Part shown: positions 25,854 to 34,980 of the stretch, in pieces | How positions within the stretch are numbered: the first letter of the stretch is position 1 | Layout of the letters: every line of letters begins with the position of its first letter | Assembly: GCA_030829545.1 (NCBI GenBank) | Contig: JAURAI010000003.1 | Location: 1 to 64,000, forward strand | DNA from: Candidatus Poseidonia sp. | GTDB lineage: Archaea > Thermoplasmatota > Poseidoniia > Poseidoniales > Poseidoniaceae | DNA length: 64,000 nucleotides | Reading direction: 5' to 3' | Program-made: the position numbers and the translations under genes | Notes under the pieces: model-generated | Databases searched by the model: none | What the model saw: only the letters and a program-made list of their open reading frames with translations | What the model was told of the DNA's origin: nothing

Positions 25854-27149
25854 ATGGCTCTTTCTGACATCAGTATTGAGGAGAGAGAGATTCCACATCA
25901 ACAAAGCCTTCATGGACTGATGGACCCACCTCACAGCATGGCCGGTGGATGGAGGGGACTTCTCCGTGAAGAATCCGAACATCAATGGCTTGCTATCGCC
26001 GTGTTCTTCCTTTTTATCTTGGTTGGTGCTTTTGCCTTAGAAGGGACACAGCACTTCGTTGGTGACACCGTTAAACCCCTGGATGCTCAACACAACGGAG
26101 GGCTGGTCCTCGATATCGAGTATCATCAAGACAATTCGTCCTATACCGCACTGGTGTATTCACCCGGAGCAGGCTATCATTTCTTCACCGAACATGTTGA
26201 TGACGGAACAACATCAGTGATTTACACACCGGATACCAATGACTTGGGCAGAGAGGTGAACTTCGTGAAAACCATGCCTGACGGGGAAATCGTGTTTTCA
26301 GTTTCAGACAACCAACTGATCGGATTGCAATCAAATCTCATGGTCAGTTATGAATACAGCACGAATAATGGCGAATTTGCTATCCTCGATGTAGCTGAAC
26401 AAACCATTGAGGGTGCAACACAGCGCATTCTCTTGACCCAAGAAGGACAGAACAAGTCCTTCCGTGGAGTTTCAAGTTTGATTCCAACCCCTGCAATGTC
26501 GATGACGGCAGGCATTCAATGGCATTCTGTTGAAGCACATTCTGCTGGAATGTGGTTGGCAATAGGGTCGCACAGCACGACGGCTGGCGGAGATGGTTCA
26601 AGTCCAGCATCCCCGAAAACCAGAGCCGCCCTCGGCTGGATTGCGTGGGACGGAACTGAGAGCACACCTGTACTCGCTCAGCTCGATGTCGTGACCTATC
26701 CCGGCCAATTCCACAGTATCTCATCCATGCCCACAGGACTGGTTGTTGGAGGTACTGAGACCAGCCTTCATGTCGGATTCGACCAGGAAATCTTGGATCT
26801 CGAAATCCCATGCAGTGTTTCAGTAGCAGATAGCGATGGCACGGTTTGGTTCATCGGCGAACGAGGCACCGATACAATCACGACTTGGGGCGGGGAAAAC
26901 CTCGAAGTTCATCTGCTCAGTCGGGACATACCACTCGATACCACCGCTGTTGGGGTCAATGGAGATCACATACACGTTCACGGAACCAATGCAGACGGAT
27001 TGCCCATTGTCTGGAGTGTTGATGTGACTGCCAATGGCTCTATAGAAAGCGGCAGAGGATTCCTTAGCCTCCTCTTTATTATCGGTGGCGGCACCCTCTT
27101 AGCCATCATGGGTAAGTATGCCTTTGAACAACGGAAGATTCTGAACTAA
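25854..27149 (+). CDS. Membrane-anchored propeller-like protein of unknown function
   Basis: About 431 residues from the ATG at 25854. A cytosolic-looking N-terminus of about 40 residues is followed by a membrane segment (WLAIAVFFLFILVGAFAL). A long extracytoplasmic, beta-rich domain comes next, with repeated strand-turn units (VLDIEYHQDNSSYTALVYSPGAGYHFF; GIQWHSVEAHSAGMWLAIGSH). A second membrane helix closes it (FLSLLFIIGGGTLLAIMG) before KYAFEQRKILN. The design resembles the propeller protein at 5.7-6.9 kb. It is divergent from L10e with only about 50 bp between the starts. Confidence 0.7.
   Translation: MALSDISIEEREIPHQQSLHGLMDPPHSMAGGWRGLLREESEHQWLAIAVFFLFILVGAFALEGTQHFVGDTVKPLDAQHNGGLVLDIEYHQDNSSYTALVYSPGAGYHFFTEHVDDGTTSVIYTPDTNDLGREVNFVKTMPDGEIVFSVSDNQLIGLQSNLMVSYEYSTNNGEFAILDVAEQTIEGATQRILLTQEGQNKSFRGVSSLIPTPAMSMTAGIQWHSVEAHSAGMWLAIGSHSTTAGGDGSSPASPKTRAALGWIAWDGTESTPVLAQLDVVTYPGQFHSISSMPTGLVVGGTETSLHVGFDQEILDLEIPCSVSVADSDGTVWFIGERGTDTITTWGGENLEVHLLSRDIPLDTTAVGVNGDHIHVHGTNADGLPIVWSVDVTANGSIESGRGFLSLLFIIGGGTLLAIMGKYAFEQRKILN
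27039..27046. other. TCTATAGA palindrome, site 3
   Basis: YTCTATAGAR copy inside the membrane-protein gene, read as Ser-Ile-Glu (TCT ATA GAA). See findings. Confidence 0.6.
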
Positions 27150-27175
27150 CTTCCAACTCTCTTGCAATACAATGA

Positions 27176-27203
27176 GGGTCTCGCCAAGAATGAGGCGAGA
27201 ACC
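27176..27203. promoter_or_regulatory. Strong hairpin upstream of mutS
   Basis: GGGTCTCGCC and GGCGAGAACC form a 10-bp stem with one G-A mismatch around the 8-nt loop AAGAATGA. It lies 27-54 nt after the membrane-protein stop and about 60 nt before the mutS start. It may act as a terminator, an RNA element in the mutS leader, or a protein-binding palindrome. No U-run follows it. Confidence 0.45.
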
Positions 27204-27260
27204 TTCATGTGCCCTCGTCAACTTCCTCAAACTCCAGCGTAAGCCATGGAGGTGATGATC

Positions 27261-29909
27261 ATGACAAAAAGGGGCATGATGGACCAGTTCTTTGATCTCA
27301 AAGAAGCACATCCCGATACCATCCTTTTCTTTCGCATGGGCGACTTTTACGAACTCTTTCATGAAGATGCTGAAATTGCCGCCGATGTTCTCGGCTTGGC
27401 TTTAACGTCCAGAGACAAAAAGGCCGCCGAGCCAATTCCCATGGCTGGATTCCCCTGGCATGGTCTGGAAGAGCATCTGCGAAGCATGCTTCGAGCAGGC
27501 TACAAAGTAACGGTTGCAGAGCAGGAAGAGGAGTTGCGAGAGGGTGCGAAATTACTCGAACGTGTAGCAACCCGAGTCTATACGCCCGGAAGCCTCTACG
27601 AAGAAAATTTGCTTGACGGAGATGAACGCTCCATGCTCGCCGCAGTGGCGCTATCGAACGACAGCCTCGGCTTAGCCGTCATCGATGCGTCAACGGGTCA
27701 GGCATGGGCCAGCACGCACGATGGTTCCGACCGCTTTCTCCGCTTGACCGATGACCTGCAACGATGGCAGCCAACCGAATTGGTTCTCTCATCAAAGGAT
27801 GCTGAAGACCCACAGATGGGAACATTATTCCTCCACTTGGACGGGGTAATGGTGAGCCACCATCAACTGAATAAACAACGCCGAGAGGACCGATTACGAG
27901 ACATGCTCAACGTCGCAGATTTGGGACACTTGGACCTCGATAGTGCCCCGTTAGCACTCTCCGCAACCGGCTTGGCTGCAGATTATTTGGCCACCGTTCA
28001 TTTGCGCACGGAAATACCACTCCGTGACGTCGAAGTCATCGAAGAGCAAGGGCACTTACTTCTTGACCAAACCACCCTCAAGAATCTTGAATTGACCTCC
28101 ACACTCGCAGGGGAATACGAAGGAAGCCTTCTTTCCACCTTGAACCGTTGTCGCACTGCCATGGGGCGCAGGCTGCTTAAAACTTGGATTCTTCATCCTC
28201 TTGCGACAACGGACGCCATTGCAGCACGTCACCAAGCAGTTGGATCACTGAGTCGCTCGTCAAGACGTTTGGACGGTCTACGTGAATCACTCAAGGGCAT
28301 CCGAGATATGGAACGACTGGCTACACAACTGTCCTACGGACGAAGCAATGCAAGAGATATTCTCGCTACTGCATTAGCGCTTGAGCGCATGCCCGCTATC
28401 ATGCAGTGGTGTGGAGACACCAAAGATCCACTCTTGCAACATCTTGCATATGACCTTGATGCCCTTAGTGAAATGGGCGCACTCATTCAACAGACCTTGG
28501 ACCAATCTCCCCCACTCAGCCTTCGGGACGGAGGCCTGTTGCGGCAAGGAGTGGATGAAGAAATCGACCGTCTTCGAGACATTACCTCCAAGGGAAAGGC
28601 GTGGTTTTCAGAATTGGAAGCCGACTTACGCACTGAATTGGAGATCCCTTCGCTTAAAGTTCGTATGAATCGACAAATAGGTTGGTTCATTGAGGTCACC
28701 CAATCTCATGAGGACAAGGTTCCAGAGGCTTGGCGAAGAAAGCAGCAAATGACCAATGGTTCGAGATACATTACTGATGAATTGGTTGAACGGGATGATT
28801 TGCTTCTTGGAGCAGATACCAAATTGAAGGAATTAGAATACAGAAAATTCCTGGAATTGCGAACATATTGCCTCCAGCATGCCCCTGCACTTGCCGATAT
28901 CGCAAGGCACATTGCAGCCATTGATGTTTTGCAATGCTTTGCAACAGTAAGTCGCGAACGTCAATGGGTCCGTCCAGAAATGGTCGATAACGACACCCTC
29001 GTTTTGGAAGGAGCACGACACCCTGTCCTCGAACTGCAATCAGGCTTCGTGCCCAACGATTTGAACATGAATAAAAAACGCAATTTCTTGCTCATCACGG
29101 GTCCAAACATGGGAGGTAAATCGACCTATTTGAGAACGGTAGCCCTTCTCACCGTGTTGGCACAAGCTGGCTGTTATGTCCCTGCCAAGAAGGCAAAGAT
29201 TGGGATGGTTGACCGAATTTTTACTCGCGTGGGTGCGAGTGATGATCTTCGCAGAGGCCGCTCAACATTCATGATGGAGATGATTGAAGTCGCTCATATC
29301 TTGAAGCGTGCCAGTGCCCGTTCCCTTCTCCTGCTTGACGAAATTGGCCGTGGAACATCGACCTTTGACGGGCTCTCTATCGCTTGGGCAGTGACCGAAG
29401 ATGTGTGCCAGCGCATAGGAGCACGCACTCTCTTTGCCACCCACTATCACCAACTTATCGGCCTTGAGGGAGAAATTCATGGCCTTCACAACGTTCACGT
29501 TCAAGTGGTTCAGGACGAGGGAACGTTGCGATTCTTGCACACAGTGGCAGACGGTCCTTGCGATGAGTCCTACGGTGTCCAGGTTGCTGCACTCGCTGGG
29601 TTACCTCGTAATGTCGTTGAGCGAGCAACCGACTTGCTGGCTTTCTTGGAACGCCAGGCGCACGGGGCAAAGGCAGGAGAACAAGGAGCACCGGGCAGCA
29701 GGGACCTCGGCCAATCAAGCCTGATGGGTTACTTTGCAGCAGCAGCCATGACCGACCAAGGCCAACATCAACCACCACAAGAACAGCCTCAACATCACCG
29801 AGATGTCATCGAACGTCTGTTGGAAGCGAACGTTGATGAATTAACACCAAAACAGGCACTCGATTTACTCTACACACTCAAATCAACGGTAGGGGGTGAA
29901 GACTCATGA
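27261..29909 (+). CDS. mutS: DNA mismatch repair protein MutS
   Basis: About 882 residues. It recognises mismatches and recruits MutL. The start ATG at 27261 is best because GGAGGTGA lies 5 nt upstream; 27246 and 27255 are alternatives. The N-terminal mismatch-contacting Phe-x-Glu is in FFRMGDFYELF. The core and lever domains follow, then the ATPase with Walker A TGPNMGGKSTYLRT, the DEIGRGTSTFDG box and the ATHYHQL motif. The tail ends near DELTPKQALDLLYTLKS, as in bacterial MutS1. The 3' end overlaps mutL (ATGA). MutS1/MutL pairs in archaea are generally ascribed to transfer from bacteria. Confidence 0.96.
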   Translation: MTKRGMMDQFFDLKEAHPDTILFFRMGDFYELFHEDAEIAADVLGLALTSRDKKAAEPIPMAGFPWHGLEEHLRSMLRAGYKVTVAEQEEELREGAKLLERVATRVYTPGSLYEENLLDGDERSMLAAVALSNDSLGLAVIDASTGQAWASTHDGSDRFLRLTDDLQRWQPTELVLSSKDAEDPQMGTLFLHLDGVMVSHHQLNKQRREDRLRDMLNVADLGHLDLDSAPLALSATGLAADYLATVHLRTEIPLRDVEVIEEQGHLLLDQTTLKNLELTSTLAGEYEGSLLSTLNRCRTAMGRRLLKTWILHPLATTDAIAARHQAVGSLSRSSRRLDGLRESLKGIRDMERLATQLSYGRSNARDILATALALERMPAIMQWCGDTKDPLLQHLAYDLDALSEMGALIQQTLDQSPPLSLRDGGLLRQGVDEEIDRLRDITSKGKAWFSELEADLRTELEIPSLKVRMNRQIGWFIEVTQSHEDKVPEAWRRKQQMTNGSRYITDELVERDDLLLGADTKLKELEYRKFLELRTYCLQHAPALADIARHIAAIDVLQCFATVSRERQWVRPEMVDNDTLVLEGARHPVLELQSGFVPNDLNMNKKRNFLLITGPNMGGKSTYLRTVALLTVLAQAGCYVPAKKAKIGMVDRIFTRVGASDDLRRGRSTFMMEMIEVAHILKRASARSLLLLDEIGRGTSTFDGLSIAWAVTEDVCQRIGARTLFATHYHQLIGLEGEIHGLHNVHVQVVQDEGTLRFLHTVADGPCDESYGVQVAALAGLPRNVVERATDLLAFLERQAHGAKAGEQGAPGSRDLGQSSLMGYFAAAAMTDQGQHQPPQEQPQHHRDVIERLLEANVDELTPKQALDLLYTLKSTVGGEDS

Positions 29910-31918
29910 CGAAAAGAATCCAACAATTGGATGATACCACCATCGGTCACATCGCGGCTGGCGAGGTCGTTGAACGCCCTGCACAAGTGGTCAAGGAATT
30001 GGTCGAAAACAGTCTTGACGCAGGTTCCACAAGCGTTTCAATCACCGTTGAAAACGGTGGTTTTGATGCATTGGTCGTTGAGGACAATGGATCTGGCATT
30101 GTCGCCGAAGACTTACCACTGGCCCTTGACCGCCATGCAACCTCTAAATTAACCAACAAAAACGACCTCGCATCCATTGCATCCCTTGGATTTCGTGGTG
30201 AGGCGTTAGCGAGTATCGGCATGGTCTCTCGGTTGACCATCGCAAGTCGCCCGGCTTCTTCAGATGGTGCAAGTATCGTCATGGAAGACGGGGTCAAGAA
30301 TGACCCAAAGCCAACGGGAATGCCTGAGGGCACCAGAATCTCTGTTGAGCACCTCTTCCAAAATACACCTGCAAGGCTGGCATTCCAACGTCGCCCGGAA
30401 ACCGAAACAGCCCGTATTGTGGATGTTGTCGTAAGCCATGCTCTCGCCCACCCAGAGTGTGCATTCCACCTGAAAACAGAACGAAGAACCCTGCTCAACG
30501 TTCCAGCAACTGATGATATGCTCGATCGGCTTTACGACATCATGGGATCTCAAGCCACAGATTTGATCGAACTAAAACTACCACCGGATGATGAAGAAGC
30601 ACCCGGTAGCGAGCGATGGGAAGGCTGGATCAGTACCCCTGACATTACCCGAGGAAAGGGCGATGATATCCACATCCTCATCAACGACCGTCCGGTTGCT
30701 GCTGGCCCATTCCTACAGGCCATTCGTCGTGGTTACAAGACTCGTCTGATGCACGGGAGACATCCCGTTGCAGTGCTCAATCTCACATGCCCTCCAAATG
30801 AAGTCGACGTGAATGTTCACCCTACCAAGCGTGAAGTGCGATTGAGGCATTCCTGGCGTGTCCTTGAGCGTTTGGAACGGGCCATTGCATATTCCCTTGA
30901 ACAAACACCAACTGAACCTGACGCAACCGGTGGCATACCAGCCCTCCAAGGATTGAAACAGAGTAAATCTCCCACGTTAGTAGAAACTCACTTAGCACCT
31001 CAAAAACAAGTTCAGGAAATAAATCAGACGTTGAGTTCAGCGGCTGGTTTGAATGAACAACGAGCATCGCAACCCACAGAAGCCATCGCTCCGCCAGCAT
31101 GGGCAGTTGCAGCTGGTCGCCAACTCAATCTCGTTGGGGATGAGGCGCTTGAAGAGAGTGACAATCCCAAAGCAAGGCCAATCTCATCATCACCATTGGG
31201 CCAGGCAACGCTACCAGACATGGACGAGATTGTGATTTCACCAGCATTATCCTCAGGAGAACGCCAACTCCACCGACTTTCTGGAAGCATTCAAAGCCAT
31301 TCACCAGAACATGAAACACCCCTTGAAGGAGTGCTCAATGAGCTTCCCGAGATGGAGCCACTCGCTCAATTTGCAGATTCATACATCCTCGTTCAAGCGG
31401 AGGATGAACTTCTTTTGGTAGACCAACATGCCCTTCATGAGCGTATCCGATACGAACGTTTGAGGTATTCAGGGCAAGCATGGGAGCCTCAGCAACGACT
31501 GACTCCACTTTCACTCGAACTCGATGTGCGACAGGCTGCTGTGGTTGACGCCCAACAGGAACGATTGATTTCGCTTGGGTTCCACCTTGAGCGAATTGAT
31601 GATGATTGGTGCCTCACTGCATCACCCCAATTGCTGGATGGAGAATCGCTTCGTTCCTTTTTCCTCGATGTGCTTCAAGATGTTGCAGAAGATGGGGCTC
31701 CACTTGAAACGATTGAAGAACGCAAGGATCACATCGCGTTCATGAATGCCTGTCGTGGCGCTGTTAAGGCGAATCAATCCTTGACCTTGCCCGAAATGCG
31801 CCGTTTGTTAGAGGACATGAGGCGCATTCCCAACCCGTGGGCTTGCGTCCACGGACGCCCAACTTCGCTACGAATTCCGGTCGACAGCCTCGACCACCAT
31901 TTTGGCAGACACGGCTGA
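29906..31918 (+). CDS. mutL: DNA mismatch repair protein MutL
   Basis: 670 residues. The GHKL ATPase N-terminus is complete: IAAGEVVERPAQVVKELVENSLDAGS, EDNGSGI, HATSKL and GFRGEALASI. After a variable linker the C-terminal dimer domain carries DQHALHERIRYE, the metal-binding endonuclease motif DQHA(x)2E(x)4E. It also has the helper motifs NACRGAVKANQ and CVHGRPT. It should therefore nick DNA itself, as MutL does in organisms without MutH. The start overlaps the mutS stop as ATGA with GGGGGTGA upstream. One nucleotide separates its stop from aroA. Confidence 0.96.
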   Translation: MTKRIQQLDDTTIGHIAAGEVVERPAQVVKELVENSLDAGSTSVSITVENGGFDALVVEDNGSGIVAEDLPLALDRHATSKLTNKNDLASIASLGFRGEALASIGMVSRLTIASRPASSDGASIVMEDGVKNDPKPTGMPEGTRISVEHLFQNTPARLAFQRRPETETARIVDVVVSHALAHPECAFHLKTERRTLLNVPATDDMLDRLYDIMGSQATDLIELKLPPDDEEAPGSERWEGWISTPDITRGKGDDIHILINDRPVAAGPFLQAIRRGYKTRLMHGRHPVAVLNLTCPPNEVDVNVHPTKREVRLRHSWRVLERLERAIAYSLEQTPTEPDATGGIPALQGLKQSKSPTLVETHLAPQKQVQEINQTLSSAAGLNEQRASQPTEAIAPPAWAVAAGRQLNLVGDEALEESDNPKARPISSSPLGQATLPDMDEIVISPALSSGERQLHRLSGSIQSHSPEHETPLEGVLNELPEMEPLAQFADSYILVQAEDELLLVDQHALHERIRYERLRYSGQAWEPQQRLTPLSLELDVRQAAVVDAQQERLISLGFHLERIDDDWCLTASPQLLDGESLRSFFLDVLQDVAEDGAPLETIEERKDHIAFMNACRGAVKANQSLTLPEMRRLLEDMRRIPNPWACVHGRPTSLRIPVDSLDHHFGRHG

Positions 31919-31919
31919 T

Positions 31920-33338
31920 TCACCAGTGTTGATGCAAGGCAACCTTTGCCTCAACGCCGATGTCAACCCATCGCTGCACGGCATATGGATCAGCCACTGC
32001 GTGAAGATTGGCACCTTCAATGACCACCTTTTCATCACAACCCATTGCTAAGACAATGGCCGTCATTTGCATTCGATGGTCGTGATAGGTCTCCACCAAT
32101 CCCTCTGGAGAGGTCAATGATTGGCCTCCGGGAATGGACAAACCCCCTTCGATGGACGTGGTTTTGATACCGAAGGCTGCGAGAAGTGTTTGAGTGTGCT
32201 TGAGGCGATTGGTTTCCTTGTATGCGGCATGTGCTGCACCTGTTATTTCACCACCTCCACTCAAAGCGAGAAGAGCGGAGAGGGGCGTAATGAGGTCGTT
32301 CGCATCTCTGAGGTCGTAGGTGGAGGACTCATGTGCATCAATGGAGGAGATGGTATTCCTATCGAAATGAATGCCGAGGTCTTTTGCCCGATGCATCAAC
32401 ACTTCATGTCCAAGACTGTCCTCTTCCTGCGGTAGCATCGCCACATCAACTGATGCGGCTAGAACCTTTGAGGCAAGCATGGGGAATGCAAGCATGGAGC
32501 AGTCTGCGGGCACGTGGAGGTCTGTTTGAGAGAATACTGGCTCCCAAGGTTTGAGAATTCCCTGACCCAAAGAATCGCATCCGAGCGATTCACACATCTC
32601 ACGGGTTAATGAGGCATGGCGACGAGAAACTGCATCCCCCTCAAGAGAGAGAGTAAGGTCAGAAGGTAAAGCAGGTGATGCAACCAGCCATGCAGAAGTT
32701 GGTTGACTGGATTTTTCAGCATTGATATTCAGTCCTTCGGGGCATTTCCAAGGACCTTGAATTAGCAGAGGCAGCATCTCAGCATCCTCTCCGTGAGAAG
32801 TCTCTACCTGAAATTGATGCAGTGTGTCGATCATACTTGAGTAGTCTCTTGAGCGAAGTGAAGCATCACCGTCGAGCATGATGGGTACGTCAAAACGTGC
32901 ACAAAGTGCCATGAGAAGGCGAAGCGCCGTGCCGGAATTACCTGCATGCAGAACACTGATTGGAGGCTTCAATCCGTTTGGTCCGCACCCTTGGACCTGC
33001 CAAGCCACGCTTTCAGGATGCGGGTTGAGATCGACGTTTGGAAGGTTTGGGAGTGCTTCGCCCTTGCCATTCAGATCGGTGATGGCAACGCCCATTTGAA
33101 CCAAACATCGGCGCATGGAGCATACATCTTCTCCAGCATGCTGCATATTATGGAAGGTGACCTGTTGATTGCTTTGTGCTGCGAGAGCAAGCCAACGGAT
33201 GGCGTGGCTTTTTGAGGGTGAAAGGCTCCATTGAATCATTTCTATAGAGGTATTTTGTTCAACTTCAAGAACCTCGATGAGACTTCCTTTTTCTCCACGG
33301 CCCGAGGGTTTCCAACGCTTCACCCAAGCCCTGCCCAT
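31920..33338 (-). CDS. aroA: 3-phosphoshikimate 1-carboxyvinyltransferase (EPSP synthase)
   Basis: Up to 472 residues. It joins PEP and shikimate-3-phosphate in aromatic amino acid synthesis. Conserved parts are SPSKSHAIRWLALAAQS, the PEP-binding LHAGNSGTALRLLMALCA, LDGDASLRSRD, EKSSQPTSAWLVASPAL and ETYHDHRMQMTAIVLAMG. The start is uncertain. ATG 33239 would begin MIQWSLSPSKS. Family members usually have 15-20 residues before PSKS, and the extension SLIEVLEVEQNTSIE fits that strand, so ATG 33338 or GTG 33323 is plausible. The rest of the shikimate pathway is not adjacent; aroD begins at 63.7 kb. Confidence 0.9.
   Translation of the reverse strand: MGRAWVKRWKPSGRGEKGSLIEVLEVEQNTSIEMIQWSLSPSKSHAIRWLALAAQSNQQVTFHNMQHAGEDVCSMRRCLVQMGVAITDLNGKGEALPNLPNVDLNPHPESVAWQVQGCGPNGLKPPISVLHAGNSGTALRLLMALCARFDVPIMLDGDASLRSRDYSSMIDTLHQFQVETSHGEDAEMLPLLIQGPWKCPEGLNINAEKSSQPTSAWLVASPALPSDLTLSLEGDAVSRRHASLTREMCESLGCDSLGQGILKPWEPVFSQTDLHVPADCSMLAFPMLASKVLAASVDVAMLPQEEDSLGHEVLMHRAKDLGIHFDRNTISSIDAHESSTYDLRDANDLITPLSALLALSGGGEITGAAHAAYKETNRLKHTQTLLAAFGIKTTSIEGGLSIPGGQSLTSPEGLVETYHDHRMQMTAIVLAMGCDEKVVIEGANLHAVADPYAVQRWVDIGVEAKVALHQHW
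33241..33248. other. TCTATAGA palindrome, site 4 (5' end of aroA)
   Basis: YTCTATAGAR copy. It reads Ser-Ile-Glu if the long aroA start is real, or lies 2 nt upstream of the short ATG at 33239. See findings. Confidence 0.6.
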
Positions 33339-33412
33339 GAATCCCCGTCAGCCTGTGTCCATCATGAACCCTTGCAATACAGATTCAAGAACCGCCACAC
33401 GGTGCAGGGAGT

Positions 33413-34420
33413 ATGACGCTGGTGGACGCAAGGAACCGTCCTCTGCGCGACCTTCGCATTTCGGTCACCGACCGCTGTAATTTCCGTTGCACATACTGCA
33501 TGCCCCGGGAACATTTTGGACCGCAGCATCCCTTTTTACCTCGTGATGAATTGTTGACGTACGAAGAAATGACCTTTGTCACAGCATCACTTCTGCCTCT
33601 CGGACTTGAAAAAATACGACTGACCGGTGGAGAACCACTCCTGCGCAAGAACATCACGACGCTGATTGAACAATTACGAGGGTTGGACTCATCCCTCGAC
33701 ATCGCTCTTACCACCAACGGTGCTCTCCTTTTTGATCATGCAGCATCTCTCAAGAAAGCGGGACTCAACCGTGTGACGGTAAGCCTTGATGCGCTGGACA
33801 TAGATACATTCCACTCCCTTGCAGATACGACCAACCACACACCGGAATTGATTCTCAAGGGTATTGAAAAGGCCACATCCATCGGCCTTGGCGTCAAGGT
33901 CAACACCGTCGTCAAAAAGGGCCTAAACGATGCAGAGATGCTACCGCTCGCTGAGAAATTTGAATCCATGGGAGTCCCGCTTCGATTTATCGAATTCATG
34001 GACGTAGGCAATACAAATGCCTGGCACATGGAAGATGTGGTGAGTGGAGCTGACATTCGAAGACTCCTTACTCACCGGTTCGGGCCGCTAACTCCCGTTC
34101 AAGGGCAACAGGTAAGCGAGGTCGCAAAACGCTACAAAACGCCCACAGGGTATGAGTTTGGGTTCATAGAATCCGTCACCTCTCCTTTTTGTGGAGATTG
34201 TACACGAGCCCGCTTGTCTGCTAACGGACAAATCTACACCTGCCTTTTTGCAACAAAGGGGCATGATGTCAAGTCAATTCTGAGAATGGGCGGTTCAACC
34301 CAAGACATCGGAGACGCCATTGCATCAATTTGGACCAAGAGAAATGACCGCTATTCGGAAGAACGCGGTGCACGAGAACCTTCGGATACCAAGGTCGAGA
34401 TGTCCTTTATTGGTGGCTAA
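33413..34420 (+). CDS. moaA: GTP 3',8-cyclase MoaA
   Basis: 335 residues. Radical-SAM enzyme of the first step of molybdenum cofactor synthesis. The SAM cluster is CNFRCTYC (CxxxCxxC), followed by RLTGGEPLLRKNI. The second Fe-S cluster that binds GTP is at SPFCGDCTRARLSANGQIYTCLF. The protein ends in Gly-Gly (MSFIGG), a conserved tail needed in this family. The start is an ATG shortly after a GGGAG site. It is divergent from aroA. No other Mo-cofactor gene is adjacent, although a MoaD/SAMP-like protein is encoded at 19.5 kb. Confidence 0.95.
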   Translation: MTLVDARNRPLRDLRISVTDRCNFRCTYCMPREHFGPQHPFLPRDELLTYEEMTFVTASLLPLGLEKIRLTGGEPLLRKNITTLIEQLRGLDSSLDIALTTNGALLFDHAASLKKAGLNRVTVSLDALDIDTFHSLADTTNHTPELILKGIEKATSIGLGVKVNTVVKKGLNDAEMLPLAEKFESMGVPLRFIEFMDVGNTNAWHMEDVVSGADIRRLLTHRFGPLTPVQGQQVSEVAKRYKTPTGYEFGFIESVTSPFCGDCTRARLSANGQIYTCLFATKGHDVKSILRMGGSTQDIGDAIASIWTKRNDRYSEERGAREPSDTKVEMSFIGG

Positions 34421-34912
34421 TCACCGCATCGCAGGAAGCGACACGTCGATCAACAAAACACCTGCGGATTCTTCAATCAGACGAAATCGCCAGGTTCCAT
34501 CGTCTGAACCAATGGTTTGTGAATCGATGACAAAATAATCTCCTTGTGTCACTGAATATCCAGCATCCCGGTCATGGAAGGACACGTTTGAACCGACCAC
34601 ACCATACACGTCGTCACCCGAAACCTGCCCTCGTATGGGCACGGATTCGGTCAGGTTTGATGGTTGAAGGTCAAACTTGAGCCGTGCGGGGTCGATGGAT
34701 TGGTCAAGACTGGTGATTCGGACAACGTGGAAGCCGTTATCGAGGGCTCGTACACTCACTGTTGCTTGTGGGGGGGCTTTTTCTACGGTCGTCAAGGCTC
34801 CTTGCATCAAGACGAAAACCATGCTTGACAGCATCACTGTGATGGCGAGAAGCAAGACTGTTGCGATGACGGGGCTGACGGCTTCACCATCCCGTCGTAG
34901 TGTGCCTCGCAT
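34421..34912 (-). CDS. Archaeal type IV pilin-like protein
   Basis: 163 residues. MRGTLRRDGEAVSPVIATVLLLAITVMLSSMVFVLM is a classic archaeal pilin N-terminus (class III signal plus hydrophobic helix, as in the pilin domain formerly called DUF1628). Prepilin peptidase should cleave just before the AVSPVI segment. The remainder is a small beta-rich head (ATVSVRALDNGFHVVRITSLDQ...). It could be assembled by the pilus-type ATPase and membrane proteins encoded at 40.2-42.7 kb, although the genes are not linked. Its stop abuts the moaA stop. Confidence 0.85.
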   Translation of the reverse strand: MRGTLRRDGEAVSPVIATVLLLAITVMLSSMVFVLMQGALTTVEKAPPQATVSVRALDNGFHVVRITSLDQSIDPARLKFDLQPSNLTESVPIRGQVSGDDVYGVVGSNVSFHDRDAGYSVTQGDYFVIDSQTIGSDDGTWRFRLIEESAGVLLIDVSLPAMR

Positions 34913-34980
34913 GCTTACACCACACGGTCAAATCACTTGAACCAACCGATGAGTCAATCGGCAGAAAGATGCATTTCAGG

